In this document: in pieces, positions 1-12,929 of the stretch
Numbering within the stretch: the stretch's first letter is position 1
Layout: each line of letters starts with the position of its first letter
Assembly (NCBI GenBank): GCA_032207245.1
Contig: CM063502.1
Location: 109,192,691-109,256,690 of the forward strand
DNA length: 64,000 nucleotides
From: Pardosa pseudoannulata
Taxonomy: Eukaryota; Arthropoda; Arachnida; Araneae; Lycosidae
Reading direction: 5' to 3'
Made by a program: the position numbers and the translations under genes
The notes under the pieces: model-generated
The model's database searches: none
What the model saw: only the letters and a program-made list of their open reading frames with translations
What the model was told of the DNA's origin: nothing

Positions 1-2226
1 TCTATAATGAGCTTTCCCAAATCTAACCGAAGGATTTCCGAAAATCCCTTTAATCCATTTTAAGAGCTTTTACGGGATTATCCTCAAATCATCTCTTTAG
101 TTCATTACAAATCCTTTACTAAGGACCCAGTTCATAACCGTAGACTTTCACCTGCGACAGTTTACTCTTTGTTTCTTTCTTTTTTTAAACTGCAGCTCCA
201 AGCTGTCTTGAAGAAGGACCTTGGTGGATGACGAAGACGACACACCCTGTTAGATTCGACCTCGTTGTCTTAATTTGTTTCGTATAAAAGCCGAATTGGA
301 AAACATTATCCGATGGAAGAGTTGCGGCCTTGAAGCCTCAGTTAGGTTAAGGTTATTAAGATAAATTCTATTTGATTATGGGCATATTATAGCAGCCAAG
401 CGTTCTACAAGCGCATGAAAGTGCAGAAAGAAAAAGGTTATGTCACTGTTTAATAAGGATATCGAAAGAAGAGCAACGGCAATTACATTCTTTGTATTAG
501 TGAATTATTTATAGTACAGCTTTCTGTTTATTAATTGATTCCCTGATTCTGATTATTAGCCACTGTTTCCTGAATAAATATCTCATTAAAATTAGATCAG
601 TTAAAAAAACTAATAACCTTTATTTCTTTGCAATTTGATTAGAAAATAAACATAATGTAAATCATATATATAGTCGAAAGTTCAGTATCATCTACGGAAA
701 TCCATAGAATTTCAAAGCGTTCATAAAAATGAAAAAAAAATCAGCTACATTTCTACACCGGTAAATTTATGGTAAATAAACTAAAAATTTCCCCAATGAA
801 ACCTTCCAATAAAAAACAGTTTTATTTTACACAATCTGCATATTTTGTTATTACAGAAGTTTTCCTTTAAAGACTCTGATTTCCATTCAGAGATTGTTTA
901 TCAGCAGGAAAACTTTTATAGCCCTAAATAATGAACAATATCATCCTGTGAGGTACTTCATTTATTGTTTAAATGTGATTTTATTTAGTTTATATCAGCG
1001 AATTAGTACATTCAAATGTATTATGATTCTGTTTTGTCCTCTAGCCGAAATAATAGTTTTCTACATACTTAAATAAGACCGTTTATCTTTTACCAAGATG
1101 ACTTTTAAAATATTCAAATCTGAAAAATTATGTAATAAAATTAAAATATAGATTTAATCTTATTAAAATTAATATTTCTTTCCCTTTTTTATTAAATATA
1201 AACATTTAGGTGATATATCCTTACAAATTAACAAAAAGCTGATACGATCTTCACATATTGGTCGTGTTTTAAAAACTTGTCACCTACTAACACTTTAAAT
1301 AATTGAATAAAATAAATTTATATTTTCTAAAATGTGATTTTATCTGCATTTGTGATTTACATCCAAATCGACAAATATTTACAGTAATTAAACATCTTCA
1401 ACAACATAAATGGAAATTATCGTTCAAAATCAGAACAATTTGTTATAATTCACAAAATGATTGAAAATGTTCAATAAAATATTATTTCTCTCTCCATATC
1501 TTGTTCACCTCCATCTTTCACTCAAAAAAAGGGGTCAGTTGAGCAACTAATAACATCCAATCACTCTACACAACAATGCTCACTCTCGCTGAACATCGTA
1601 AGCTTAAATTCCTATTCACCTCTACTTTTTTTCTCCCTACTAAAAGTGTGTAGTAGACAAAACGAAGTCATTCTTTTAGAAATGCTGTACATTAACTTGT
1701 CCTTTGCCTTTAAAATGAAAGGAAGGAACAGGCAAATGTAAATACAGGAATGATGTAAGATCTACAATAAAGAATAACAAAAGCAAGTGCATCTATTTTG
1801 TAACTTCGGATTAGCGTGAAGGATTAGTATTCAGCATGTTTTCAATGGTTTAAACCCTTTTATATGCTCTACATTAGCTTCAAATACAAGTCAAACCACA
1901 ATTAATAGTATATTTGACATGAAATTCGGTGTTTGGTGTAAAATCTTGCCCCAAACAATAAGTTTTGTAAACGTTGAAGAGATGCAGACCTTATGGGGAT
2001 CGAATTTGATAAGGCTATTTGACTGTTCTAAGAATTTGCTACTGTTATAATAATGTATTACTTTATATTTAACTGTTTTATGAATTTATTTACATCAATT
2101 GTGACACTTTATGTTGATTATTATACTTAAAATATATTAATTTATTATTCACATTGATGTACGCAACAAAATGTTTTACAAATTTTTCCCAATTTTTGAA
2201 GTGTTAAATTCATTCATTCACTCATT
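1..2226. other. No gene recognised; AT-rich
   Basis: The first 400 bp are less AT-rich (for example GACGAAGACGACACACCC). They contain a minus-strand frame of about 50 codons with no recognisable domain, and CAG|GTGAAAGTC, a donor-like site near 150. I see no receptor second-finger sequence. The rest is plain AT-rich DNA. Confidence 0.5.
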
Positions 2227-2791
2227 CAAAATTTTTGAACTCTCAATAAATATATTTCAATACAACTTAGTTAAATAAATGAATAGAACTTGTAAACTTT
2301 AATTTAGAGTTTGATGCGAGTTTTGACAGTGCTTGATTTGCAGCATTATTATGTAAAAATAAAATCTTTAGAAATATGATTTGCTTACTCCCTTTTACAT
2401 AAATTATCATAAATGACAAATAAAAGACTAAATCCTAATTTAAAAATAAACTATCAGCTAAATTAAGCTCTATTTTCTTACATAGGTTATCATAATATTT
2501 GTAATTTGTTCAAAATTTTTTGAACTCCCATTAAATATATTTCAATACCATAAATTAATTAAATAAATGATTGGAACTTGTAAACTTTAAGTTAGAGTTT
2601 GATGCGAGTTTTGACAGTGTCAGATTTGCAGTATTATATAAAAAATTAAATCTTTAGAAATATGATTTGCGTACTCCCTTTTACATAAATTATTATAAAT
2701 GACTATAAAAGACTAAATTCTAATTTAAAAATAAACTATCAGCTAAAATAAGCTCTATTTTCTGACACAGATATTATAATATTTGTAATAA
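2227..2791. repeat. Two-copy tandem duplication, period 284 bp
   Basis: Copy 1 (2227-2510) and copy 2 (2511-2791) share CAAAATTTTTGAACTC, AGAGTTTGATGCGAGTTTTG, AATATGATTTGC, TACTCCCTTTTACATAAATT and AATAAACTATCAGCTAAA in the same order with scattered differences. Confidence 0.95.
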
Positions 2792-5700
2792 TGCACTAAC
2801 ATGAAGCGATTTAAAGAAAATCAGCTTAATGCGTTTTTATTAATTTTAATCCTGTCATAAAAAGAAGAAAAACTAAGATAAAATATTTTTAAAAATATTT
2901 AATTTTACTCATACATTACCATATTTTTGTCTAAAAATTCTTAGTGGTAATTAAAAATATTTTTGCAAAACGGTTTTCGAAATAAAGTTTTAATAAATCA
3001 TGGAACTATGCTCTGGTTAAACTTTAAAAAGTTTCCGAAATTTGTGGTCAGTGATATCCAAATACTTTATTAAATTTTGATTCTAAAATTAGATTTATAC
3101 CCTTTAAGTCACCTTAATGGTAAGATATATTCTAAATGAAAATCTATACACTTTTTAACTAAGTGAAGCACCGTATAATCTAATTGCAAATGTTAATTTT
3201 TTTTAAGATATGAAGTTTACTTACATTATTATAATCTTATTAAAACACAACAGTATTGAAAGTAACTATACTTACAGAAGTGATTAATGTACACTTATAT
3301 ATGTCAGGAACTACCTTATCTTTATGCATTTGACATGCAGTAATATAAATATTACTTTAGAAAGAAGATAATTTACTAACTCCCGTGTAAACGGTTAAGA
3401 AATTATTTCTTCTGTCATTATTCTGATATGGAATCATAAAATATGAAGAGTTCTCTTCCTTCAAAGTTTCTTTCAAGAAATAAATACAGATGGTCCATTC
3501 TTTTGGTGATAAACTTTATTATTCTTTTAAATTTTAAACAGCATTATTTTATTTTCATCACAACATATTGTTTAACTTCCAAAAAGCACTGCTTCTTGAG
3601 ATTCAAAAACTGTATTCTCTTGAACATGAATTCACAACTTAATCCTGCATTTTAATCTTTCTTCTTCAGGACTTTTAAATTCCTATTCCTAATGTATTCT
3701 TGTCTTGTAAATAGGCTTCATATTTACAATCTTCAAGCAAAGAATCTACAGGCAAAGACATATTCAAATGTTTTTGCGATTTTTTCACATAGATATCTAC
3801 CATTTAGCATTTGAGAAATAAAGATTCAAGGTGGTTTCATTTTTAAAGCTCTTATTTTACTACAGTTTTCCCACTGTTTCCTGGCATCTTCTTTATATGA
3901 TCTTCTTTTAAATGTTACACTCAAATTATACTCTGTTTTATCTGATTTCGGAAGCTGAAAAACAAAATAAGAATGATCAGAAAACATGATTGTACACTTA
4001 TTTTACATCAAAATATTACAGTGTTGGATAAAATTCTTTAAATGGATAATATACAATAACTTGAAAGTATTCAAAACAGTGAAATTTATCTGTTCCGTTG
4101 TCAGGGGCATGAATTGGAGATTTAAATATTTGACATCACTCTTATAAATTTTCATCGGCGTTTATTATTCAAAATAAAGTATAATTTTATTTTTTAAATT
4201 GAATCATTGGTAACAAAAATTATTAAATATATAATTGCATTCTCAAAGTATAATCTGAAGGAATTTTCAAATGAAGTCCCCTCTACTGAAAATGCAACAT
4301 ATATAATGATTAAAATTAATTAGAGAAAGCTGAACTTTAAATTAATTTGACATTTAAGAAACAAATCTATAATGGAATTATTTTTAATGCAATAAGTTAT
4401 TGTAATGAATACATGAATTTTTAGTTTATATAATTGTATTAATTTGATTCATCTAGTGCATTCAAAGAGAATGAATAAATAAGATGCCTATATCGAAAAT
4501 GTATTTATTTCCATGGTAGAACTTCTATTATATCTATCTTAAATTAATTAGGAAAATTGTTTATATATCATCCTCAGATTTTTCCTTTTTATTAGATATT
4601 TTATGCGACATATATGCCCGTCGATCATTATTTTCAATATCATTTTAAAAATAGGCTTGGAAAAATAAATTTTAACCATTCAAAACTTGATCTTTTAGTG
4701 ATGTTTTAAATTTCAAATTTTAATAATATACAGAATAGGCAGAATTTCCTATGAAATATCTACTAAAAAGGGGATTAAACGCGAATTTTTACGCGCCAGC
4801 ACAATTTTACTACTTTATCATTCTTCCAATTTCAGACACTTTTACCTGCCGACAAACAAGAGCCATTTAAAGAGGAAAATTTACCAACATTAAAAGTTAA
4901 AGGAAAAGTTACTTACCTTTATACAATAGGTTCATTCTTTAAACAATTCTTGTACTTGTTCTCCGATGATTGCAGAATTCAATGTCACCTAAATAAAGGC
5001 TGTATTTATGTGTGCCGAGATCTCACGAATTCCAATCTCACATTGTTTTCACAACAAATGGCTTTTCCTCTTTCATAGGTTTTAATCACGAATATTTAAA
5101 TATTTTATCAAAACTTCTATTTCGGAAACAAAAAGAACAATCCGTTATGCTATTGATTCATTCCCAATTCGTGTTTTATACTTTAAAATAAAAAAATAAT
5201 AATAATAGCAACTTGAGTCTAAGATGTATTTGTGGATTGTAATGGGGATTTTTATAATGCATTAAAATGTTTAAGTTTTTGTTTCAATATTATTTTTATC
5301 CCAGAAATGTTTTCAGTTTTTTGTTCTTTGATTATTATATTTTTTATCTTTTTCTTTGTTGTGAATTTTGTATAAAGTATTTTACTTCAATGATTTTAGT
5401 TTTTCCTGTGGATTGAATTAGGCAATTACTGGATAATATTGGAGGGCTATTTGATCCAACAAGACTATCGCAATCTATCTCAAACATATATTAAGGAGGA
5501 AAAATAAGAATTACAAAGGCGTTGAAGAAAAGCAATAAGTAGTATTACAAAGAAATGATTGAGATAGAAATGCAAGAGTAAAAATACTTTTATTAGGAAA
5601 CACTACACCATACATCACTAATCAGAAACAGAAACCATTAAAGAGCAGGAAAAGAGTTTATTGTTATATTGCTGTTATCAAGATTGAAGGTAATGTAAAT

Positions 5701-6442
5701 AATTATACACCTACTGAAGTGTACCGTCTTCTTAGCATCAGTTACCTTTATTTTCAATTACTTAACTTTATAATGAAGATATGAATAATTTGATTACCTT
5801 TAAATAAGAACCATTTCCAAATTGTTTTCTCGCAGAACAAAAAAGCGATAAAATAAAGAAATCGGTTATATCAACCGGAGAAATAAGAGGAAAAGATGAA
5901 TGGAAGGAGGTGAAACTGAAAACTGCATAGATGTGAAATATAAATCCAAGATAATAGAAAGTATTCCGCATTAGTAGCATTGTAGGAGGTCAAGGTATAG
6001 ATGAAAATGAAGTACTAGATGAATATTTCGTGAATGTCTCGAATTCTACCCTATCTTGCTCAAAGAATTCTCCAGCTATTTTAGAAATTTAAATAAAAAA
6101 AAGACAAAACTTGTTTATTAGTTAAATCTAATTCAAAAAGGTAAATCGATTAATTAAGTGAAGACATAAAACAACCTAAATTTTACCTAAAACAACATTC
6201 TTTTTTGCCCTCAAAATTAATTTTATTCTATCAATTTAATTGGACTCATTACAGATGATAGATGCTTGAATGTTACATCATACGATCAAGATAAATAAGT
6301 TTGATTTAAAAGGACAACTTAAGAATAATATGGAATTCTAAATCTAACTTATGACGCATTTTCATTTGTGAGTATATGATTTATATAATTTTTTGTAGGC
6401 TACACGAAAAATTGCAGAAAAATTAGAAAAATATGCTGAATG

Positions 6443-6444
<2 letters not shown>
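2792..6444. other. No gene recognised
   Basis: AT-rich. Isolated donor-like sites (for example minus-strand AAAG|GTAAGTA near 4913) lack a supporting reading frame. Short frames at 3443-3655 and 5768-5980 have no domain. Confidence 0.5.

Positions 6445-6491
<47 letters not shown>
6445..6491. repeat. (TA)n microsatellite
   Basis: About 47 bp of uninterrupted AT alternation. Confidence 0.98.
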
Positions 6492-6493
<2 letters not shown>

Positions 6494-7050
6494 AATATAT
6501 ATAATAATTAAATGTAAATATACTGAAAATATTTCGAAGTAAACCCATTTTTCTGAGAAGAAAAATCACGCATTTTAGATACTGTTTTAAAAACAAAAAT
6601 ATTGCAAAACATCCTCTCTGAAAAAGCTTATAGCCGAACTTTGGATTAATTTAATATCTTCAAATTAAACTGACGTTTAAATATTGACAATAATGTTAAT
6701 CAGAACAATAAACACATATCGTTTGAATTGTATAATTAACACTTATATCTTATCAAAAATATTGAAAAAATATTTAAATTTTTTTTATAACTTTCTTTTA
6801 TAAGTCTTGAGTCCAAAGAAGAACTTAAACGAATGCTATAGTTTTCTAAATACGGTTCTTTTTGTTTGTAACGTTAAAAAGAAGTTTAAAAAATGCCACT
6901 TACCTTAGAAAAGAAATGCAAAAGTATTCCAGTAAGAATAAAGACTTATTAAAAGATGTATTAACAATAGATATAATTTAGATTACTTACTTACCATAAC
7001 CTCTCCAATATTCCATCTGCCTAAGTCAATTTAAATATATTGTGCTGACG

Positions 7051-8221
7051 TGTAAGATTATAAGTTTGTGAATTCGATTATTTTTTATTGAAATAAGGAA
7101 TGAATGAATTTGAATGACATGGGCATAAACTGATTTCTGTCTTTCGAGTTTTAATAATTAATGTACTTATCAACAAATAAAACAATAAATAAAAAATATT
7201 CTCGGTCCATCAATGTAAGAAAAAGGAACTAACAATAAGCATACGTGTAAGATTATAAGTTTGTGAATTCGATTATTTTTTATTGAAATAAGGAATGAAT
7301 GAATTTGAATGACATGGGCATAAACTGATTTCTGTCTTTGAGTTTTAATAATTAATGAACTTATCAACAAATAAAACAATAAATAAAAAAATATTCTCGG
7401 TCCATCAATGTAAGAAAAAGGAACTAACAATAAGCATACGTGTAAGATTATAAGTTTGTGAATTCGATTATTTTTTATTGAAATAAGGAATGAATGAATT
7501 TGAATGACATGGGCATAAACTGATTTCTGTCTTTCGAGTTTTAATAATTAATGTACTTATCAACAAATAAAACAATAAATAAAAAATATTCTCGGTCCAT
7601 CAATGTCAGAAAAAGGAACTAACAATAAGCATACGTGTAAGATTATAAGTTTGTGAATTCGATTATTTTTTATTGAAATAAGGAATGAATGAATTTGAAT
7701 GACATGGGCATAAACTGATTTCTGTTTTCGAGTTTTAATAATTAATGAACTTATCAACAAATAAAAAATAAATAAAAAATATTCTCGGTCCATCAATGTA
7801 AGAAAAAGGAACTTAACAATAAGCATACGTGTAAGATTATAAGTTTGTGAATTCGATTATTTTTTATTGAAATAAGGAATGAAATGAATTTGAATGACAA
7901 TGGGCATAAACTGATTTCTGTCTTTCGAGTTTTAATAATTAATGTACTTATCAACAAATAAAACAATAAATAAAAAATATTCTCGGTCCATCAATGTAAG
8001 AAAAAGGAACTAACAATAAGCATGACGTGTAAGATTATAAGTTTGTGAATTCGATTATTTTTTATTGAAATAAGGAATGAATGAATTTGAATGACATGGG
8101 CATAAACTGATTTCTGTCTTTCGAGTTTTAATAATTAATGTACTTATCAACAAATAAAACAATAAATAAAAAATATTCTCGGTCCATCAATGTCAGAAAA
8201 AGGAACTAACAATAAGCATAC
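7051..8221. repeat. Six-copy tandem array, about 195-bp unit
   Basis: Units start at 7051, 7246, 7441, 7636, 7830 and 8028 (TGTAAGATTATAAGTTTG...), giving periods of 195, 195, 195, 194 and 198. The copies are nearly identical. Each includes GAATTCGATTATTTTTTATT, ACATGGGCATAAACTGATTT and TTCTCGGTCCATCAATGT. Variants are shared between non-adjacent units: ATGAACTT in units 2 and 4 against ATGTACTT elsewhere, and ATGTCAG in units 3 and 6 against ATGTAAG. Minus-strand frames at 7170-7430 and 7560-7826 are translations of the repeat. Confidence 0.98.
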
Positions 8222-9099
8222 TTTAAATTGCAAAAAATATGTGTTTGGGATTTTTTAATTTTTAATGCTTATTAAATTTATAATCAAAATGTAGACCTTT
8301 TACGTAAAAGGTACACAATTTTTTAAAAATTCTAAAATCCCATTAAGAGATAGGAAAAATACCATAACGTAAACCACGATACTTATACTGAGAAAATCGA
8401 AAAACTCATGTAAAATGAAATCTGGTTGATTATATGATGAAACATAAATTTTACTGTTATGTTAAATATCATACCTTTTAAAATATTTAAATTTTTAAAA
8501 AAATCTAGAGAATTTATAAAACCCTATTTTATTTTAACTATTTATTTTTTTACATAACATGTAGATAGGAATTTTTTTTCAAAAAAAATTTGGATTCCTT
8601 CATCTTATGTTATTGACAAAATTAGGGGAAATATTGATGAAACGAAACAAACTATTTCTTAGGCTGTTAAATTATTAGTTATCTTTAATTTGCAAATTTT
8701 TGAAAATAATACCATATTAACAATTAACATTTCATGAGTTGGATAACTAGCAAAATTCATTATTTATATTTTCATAATTAACCATTAAAATTGTAAATTT
8801 TAATAGATTTTTATTCATACTAGTTTACAATACACAAAGGACACACATAATATGCAATAAATATTTACGTATTTTGATTAGTTATTGCTTTATGATAATT
8901 TTCATCTTAATTCCGTAATTTGATGTTTACAAAAATAGAAACAAGTGTAACATGAAAAATATTCTGAAGTTTATCATGATAAATACTGTTATATTATTAT
9001 GATTTTTATATGTAACAATTTTCTGCTTACGATAAATTCAGTTTTACGAATAAGTTGCAAATGGAAAGCAAAATACTGAGGCTAAATCAAGTCATCGAT
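8222..9099. other. Nothing seen
   Basis: Very AT-rich, with several poly-A/poly-T runs and no repeat family or reading frame of note. Confidence 0.5.
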
Positions 9100-9500
9100 G
9101 TTTAAAGAAGTACACGCTACCCTTATTTGTAATTTCTATCCTTTTCTACTCTACCACAGTAAATATACCCACCCAAGATGTTCATAAAAGCTTCGCATGT
9201 CTGCTCAGTGGTTTAAGTAATAATAGCCTTTACGCTGTATGTTTCAAAATGACGATATTTTCCCTATATATCCCGTGCCTATTAATATATTATGCCAGTA
9301 TATATTAATAGGCACGGATACTGCTATCATGTTAATAAAACTTGGGTTTTCTGTCACTATGCCTATGAAATTGCTGGAAACAGGCACGAGATCCTAATTT
9401 CCTCTTTTACCGCCATAAAAATAAAACAAAGACGTTGTGTAAAGGGGAGGGGGTTATGGCAGGCCGAATTTACCATCACATGAAAGTCCACTTAGTAATT
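9100..9500. other. Higher-GC non-coding block, possible regulatory element
   Basis: The block is less AT-rich than its flanks and contains the 18-bp hairpin, GTGGTTTAAGTAATAATAG, TTTTACCGCCATAAAA (the CCATAAAA core resembles Caudal/posterior-Hox sites) and a G-rich stretch AAGGGGAGGGGGTT. The 63-codon plus frame at 9292-9483 starts inside the hairpin and shows no recognisable domain. It lies downstream of the Knirps-like exon, probably inside an intron. Regulatory role is inference only. Confidence 0.25.
9273..9317. repeat. Perfect 18-bp inverted repeat (hairpin)
   Basis: CCGTGCCTATTAATATAT (9273-9290) and ATATATTAATAGGCACGG (9300-9317) are exact reverse complements around a 9-bp loop. It lies in the higher-GC block at 9.1-9.5 kb, which also holds CCGCCATAAAA. 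It may be a structured RNA, a foldback remnant or a chance product of palindrome formation. Confidence 0.9.
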
Positions 9501-9845
9501 TGAAAATACTTCCTTATTTTCAAGGTTATACACGTTCATTGGTGACCCTTAAGATGTAGTTGTTATACCATCTCATCAACTGTTTCCATTTTTTCTCTTT
9601 GATCTTTATTCTCCGATTTTTTTCTCAATCTGCTTGAGGAGAAAGAGTCTTCTCTGACTACAGATATCACGTCACGCTAGGAAGACGAGCTTTTTAATGT
9701 TTTGTTCGTTATTGCGACAAAAAGTGCAAAAGATGCGTGCAACCATTTTTTTTCTTTTTTTATCGGGGGAAAATAAGAAATTCTTCCGTTTAAGCAACGG
9801 TTGACAGAATCCGTCCCAATGTCGCCATAACGTTTACAGTGCTTG

Positions 9846-10245
9846 AAAAAGGAGTCTATAGACAGTTTATTAGTCACAGTTTTTTATGTTACACAACTGT
9901 AGATTTTATAAATTCATGAGTAGCTTACTCATGTATAGGTTCAGTAATTTTTTTTTATACTAAATCTTCACATTTTTAGACATATTTAATAAGAGTACCT
10001 ACTTTTATTTTATATAAACTATAATTACAGCGCGTAAAATAGGAGTATATAGACAGTTTATGTTCACTGCTTTCTACGATTCACTATCTCTATAAACTCC
10101 TTGTATTAAATGTGAAATTGTATTAGTTCATGAGCAGTGCTTACTGATTTATTGGTTTACCGTTATTACTTTTGATATTAAATCTCCAGTTTTAGACTCA
10201 TTAAAAAAACGGAACACCTTTTTATTTTCTATCAAAAATTTTTCT
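9846..10245. repeat. Two-copy degenerate tandem duplication, period about 191 bp
   Basis: AAAAGGAGTCTATAGACAGT at 9847 recurs as AATAGGAGTATATAGACAGT at 10038. Both are followed in order by TGTTCAC/TAGTCAC, ATTCATGAGTAGCTTACT / GTTCATGAGCAGTGCTTACT, and TACTAAATCT / TATTAAATCT. Confidence 0.8.
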
Positions 10246-11299
10246 AAATAAGAGTATGAAATAATAAAACTTTATTCTCCTTCCTGTATAATTTTTCTAA
10301 ATAATTTTGATATTACAACAATTAAAAAATAAGACATGGTATTTTTATTTTTTTTTAATCATTGCTTGCATAAGGTTCAATATTAATCAGAAAATGCAAA
10401 ATAAATATTGAAATGAATGTGTGTTACACTTTTATAATTTAGTAAACAAGAGTACATTTATTCAAATAGATCTCGTATCAAATATTTGTTAGTCCATTAA
10501 ATATGTATATTTAAATAATACTCCTTATTAATACAAGTTAATCTCCAAATTCCTTTTACAAATAAGAGTTGCAGTGAAGATTTTAAACAATGCTTATTAG
10601 TTACAAATTTAATCCAACCTACACTTTGTTAAGACCTGTCTTGTTATTTCATATTGAAACAAGAAATTAAATCACTGATAATTTATAAAATTTTAGTATC
10701 CTACTTTTTGCTAAAGTTTTTATCCATGGAATATGTATACATAAAAAAACCCTTCATAAAATAAAATTAACTTTTCTTCATTTTGTGTACAAATTAAACA
10801 AAAATAATTTCAAATTTTCAGATTTAAAATTAAATTACAAATGATTTTAAAATTACAAAGTGATGATAGTTAAAATTTTGGCTACCCTGAAATTTGTAAC
10901 CTCGTGTGCTCTGTAGGTAATAAGCGCTGAATATATGTTATCACAGAATTTGTAACTGATCACGTTATGCATTAAAAACTTTTTGTTTCCCTTTCGAGCA
11001 AAATAAAGCATATTTTACTAACATAATTGACACACGTGATAAATGCATTTTCATAATATCGGAAATGAGGAATTCATATATGTGTGTGAAAATAAAATGT
11101 ATCGATTTGTATCAAAAAACATCAACAACTCCGATTACTCCATATATACAATAACCAATCCTTGAAACGGTTCGTGCTCTAGAAATAGAAAGTTAGTGAG
11201 ATTGGAAAAAAAGGGAAAAGACTTGAGACGCGAAAAAACATTACATAAGACCAAAATAGAAGTGTCTGTAAATAAGCATGGGTGACTCTGGTTATTCAT
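10246..11299. other. Nothing seen
   Basis: AT-rich sequence without recognised repeats, exons or motifs. Confidence 0.5.
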
Positions 11300-11560
11300 T
11301 CGTGAATATCACGGTCAGTGGGGAAAATGCGTTATGCTTCTGTTGGCAAAAATACATCAAGGTTAACAAAGGTATGCTTCCATGTATTTCCTAGAACAAA
11401 TAGCGCGTGCATTTGCAGGCATGAAATAATTCCGCAAATTGTAAAGCAACTGATAGGATTACCTATCGTTTCGTTGTGTTGTTAGTTAATGCTTTACGGA
11501 AACAACTCATCCATAAATTAATGCTCATTTTCAGTAAATACCCGTTTTCAGTTGAATTCG
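11300..11560. promoter_or_regulatory. Motif-rich intronic block, possible enhancer
   Basis: GCGCGTGCATTTGCAGGCAT, TTCCGCAAATTG (C/EBP-like) and GATAGGATTACCTATC, a near-palindrome enclosing GGATTA (K50 homeodomain-type), lie within about 100 bp. This is motif reading only, and such motifs are frequent by chance. Confidence 0.15.
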
Positions 11561-11974
11561 ACAAAGTTTAACTTAAATGGTGAAGGATTTTTCTAAAGTT
11601 ATGACACCATTCCTTAAAAAGAAAAGCTTTTAACGGGAAATTTTAGCTTCTGATATTCCATTAGAAAAATAGGCAATTAATTGCTCCAATGATTTTGTTT
11701 TTCATCTCATATTTTAGAAGACTCAAAAGATTTAAAAGCAGCATGAAATAGGTAAAATTTAAAATTCTAATACTCAAGAATTTACCATAATTTTAAGAAT
11801 AATCTACTCTAAGTGCATTTTTGTTCAATGACTACTTAATGTTACCCTTAAATTTGAGTGAATGTCAGCTGTGATGTAATTGGAAAATTTCAAAAGAATC
11901 CTATTCTAACGATGATATTCTAAAGTTATTATTACATAATTATAATCCTATTATAACGTTTATGAGAGGGCACT

Positions 11975-12304
11975 TGCTCTTATAGCATTCTCCACTACCA
12001 AGCCGCAGATATTTGTGGGTCGTTTTATTATGGGTGCACCATATATGCAACCAATATTACTCCTTAGGACAACACAAACAAATAAACTGGGTCCTCGCAA
12101 TATAAAATCATGGACCAAGCAGAAAATCTCCAGGAATGATCTGAGACCACCAGAGCTATACTTGAGGAACTAGTTAACACTGTGACCACAAAATTATTTT
12201 ACATATTCTAACTGCTATTACAAAACACGGTGAATCTTTGTTTAGTTAGAACCTCGAATTCGCAACCTTCTAGTTATTTATGCTTTTATCAACTGAGCTG
12301 CCAC
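11975..12304 (-). mobile_element. SINE family B copy, diverged
   Basis: On the minus strand: GGCAGCTCAGTTGATAAAAG (tRNA-like head), GAAGGTTGCGAATTCGAGG, then GTGGTCACAGTGTTAACTAG, CTCTGGTGGTCTCAGATC, TTTTCTGCTTGGTCCATG and TTGCGAGGACCCAGTTT. These pair in order with the copy at 55508-55842 (GGTCACAAAG, CTTCTGCTTGGTCC, CGAGGACCCAG). It is older and partly eroded at the 3' end. Confidence 0.78.
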
Positions 12305-12508
12305 AGTTCCTACTTTAACAACTCTAATATACATTGGAATATATATTAGTGACTATGTCCTTTTTAGACTCACTGCATAAAAAATAGCATTAAAAATCGT
12401 GTAAAGGCATTTTTGCCTTTACATTTTTACTATTACCTTTGCTTAAAATGGTATTGATTAAAAACAGCTTTTCTACATAAAGTATAAGAAAGATTTGGGA
12501 TGCACTTG

Positions 12509-12540
12509 CCCCCCCCCCGCCTTTGTAAGTAACCCCCCCC

Positions 12541-12617
<77 letters not shown>
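12509..12617. repeat. C10 - spacer - C10 - (AT)n compound tract
   Basis: Ten C (12509-12518), GCC, TTTGTAAGTAA, ten C (12533-12542), then (AT)n to 12617. Two poly-C runs in such AT-rich DNA are unusual and sit directly against the microsatellite. Confidence 0.97.
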
Positions 12618-12622
<5 letters not shown>

Positions 12623-12929
12623 TGCGTTTACTAAGTCACATTAAAAAACTAGCACTTGTTATTTACAATAGATAAATTATTATTTCTGATTTAGTTATCT
12701 TTTACTTGAATGTTTGTTCAAAAAATACGGGTTTTAGCAAAGCTTAAAGCTTTTAATAACAGTTCATTTCTGCATTTATAATTCCTTCACAGGAACTAAT
12801 TTAACAAAATTTATAAGAGACTATTGTAGAATACAAGAAATGAACCGCTGTGAATATTGTTTTAAAATAAGATTATAAAAAGCTATTTCTTTCCGGAAAT
12901 GGAAATAAAAATATATTTTTTTATTAAGG

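Noticed and set aside
150..350. Minus-strand frame of about 50 codons near the left edge with a donor-like site
   Set aside because: No zinc-finger cysteines or other domain; the frame ends in a stop before the donor-like site.
4905..5040. Possible second-finger exon of the receptor beside the donor-like AAAG|GTAAGTA
   Set aside because: The minus-strand translation has stops and no Cys spacing or SFFGR-like start.
6890..6920. Donor-like TTCTAAG|GTAAGTGG on the minus strand
   Set aside because: No coding frame or acceptor supports an exon here; such sites occur by chance.
7170..7826. Two similar minus-strand frames of 86-88 codons
   Set aside because: They lie entirely in the 195-bp tandem array; the similarity is that of the repeat, and the frames break where units differ by one base.
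7051..8221. CRISPR-like array
   Set aside because: Units are about 195 bp, contiguous and nearly identical without unique spacers, in a eukaryotic genome.
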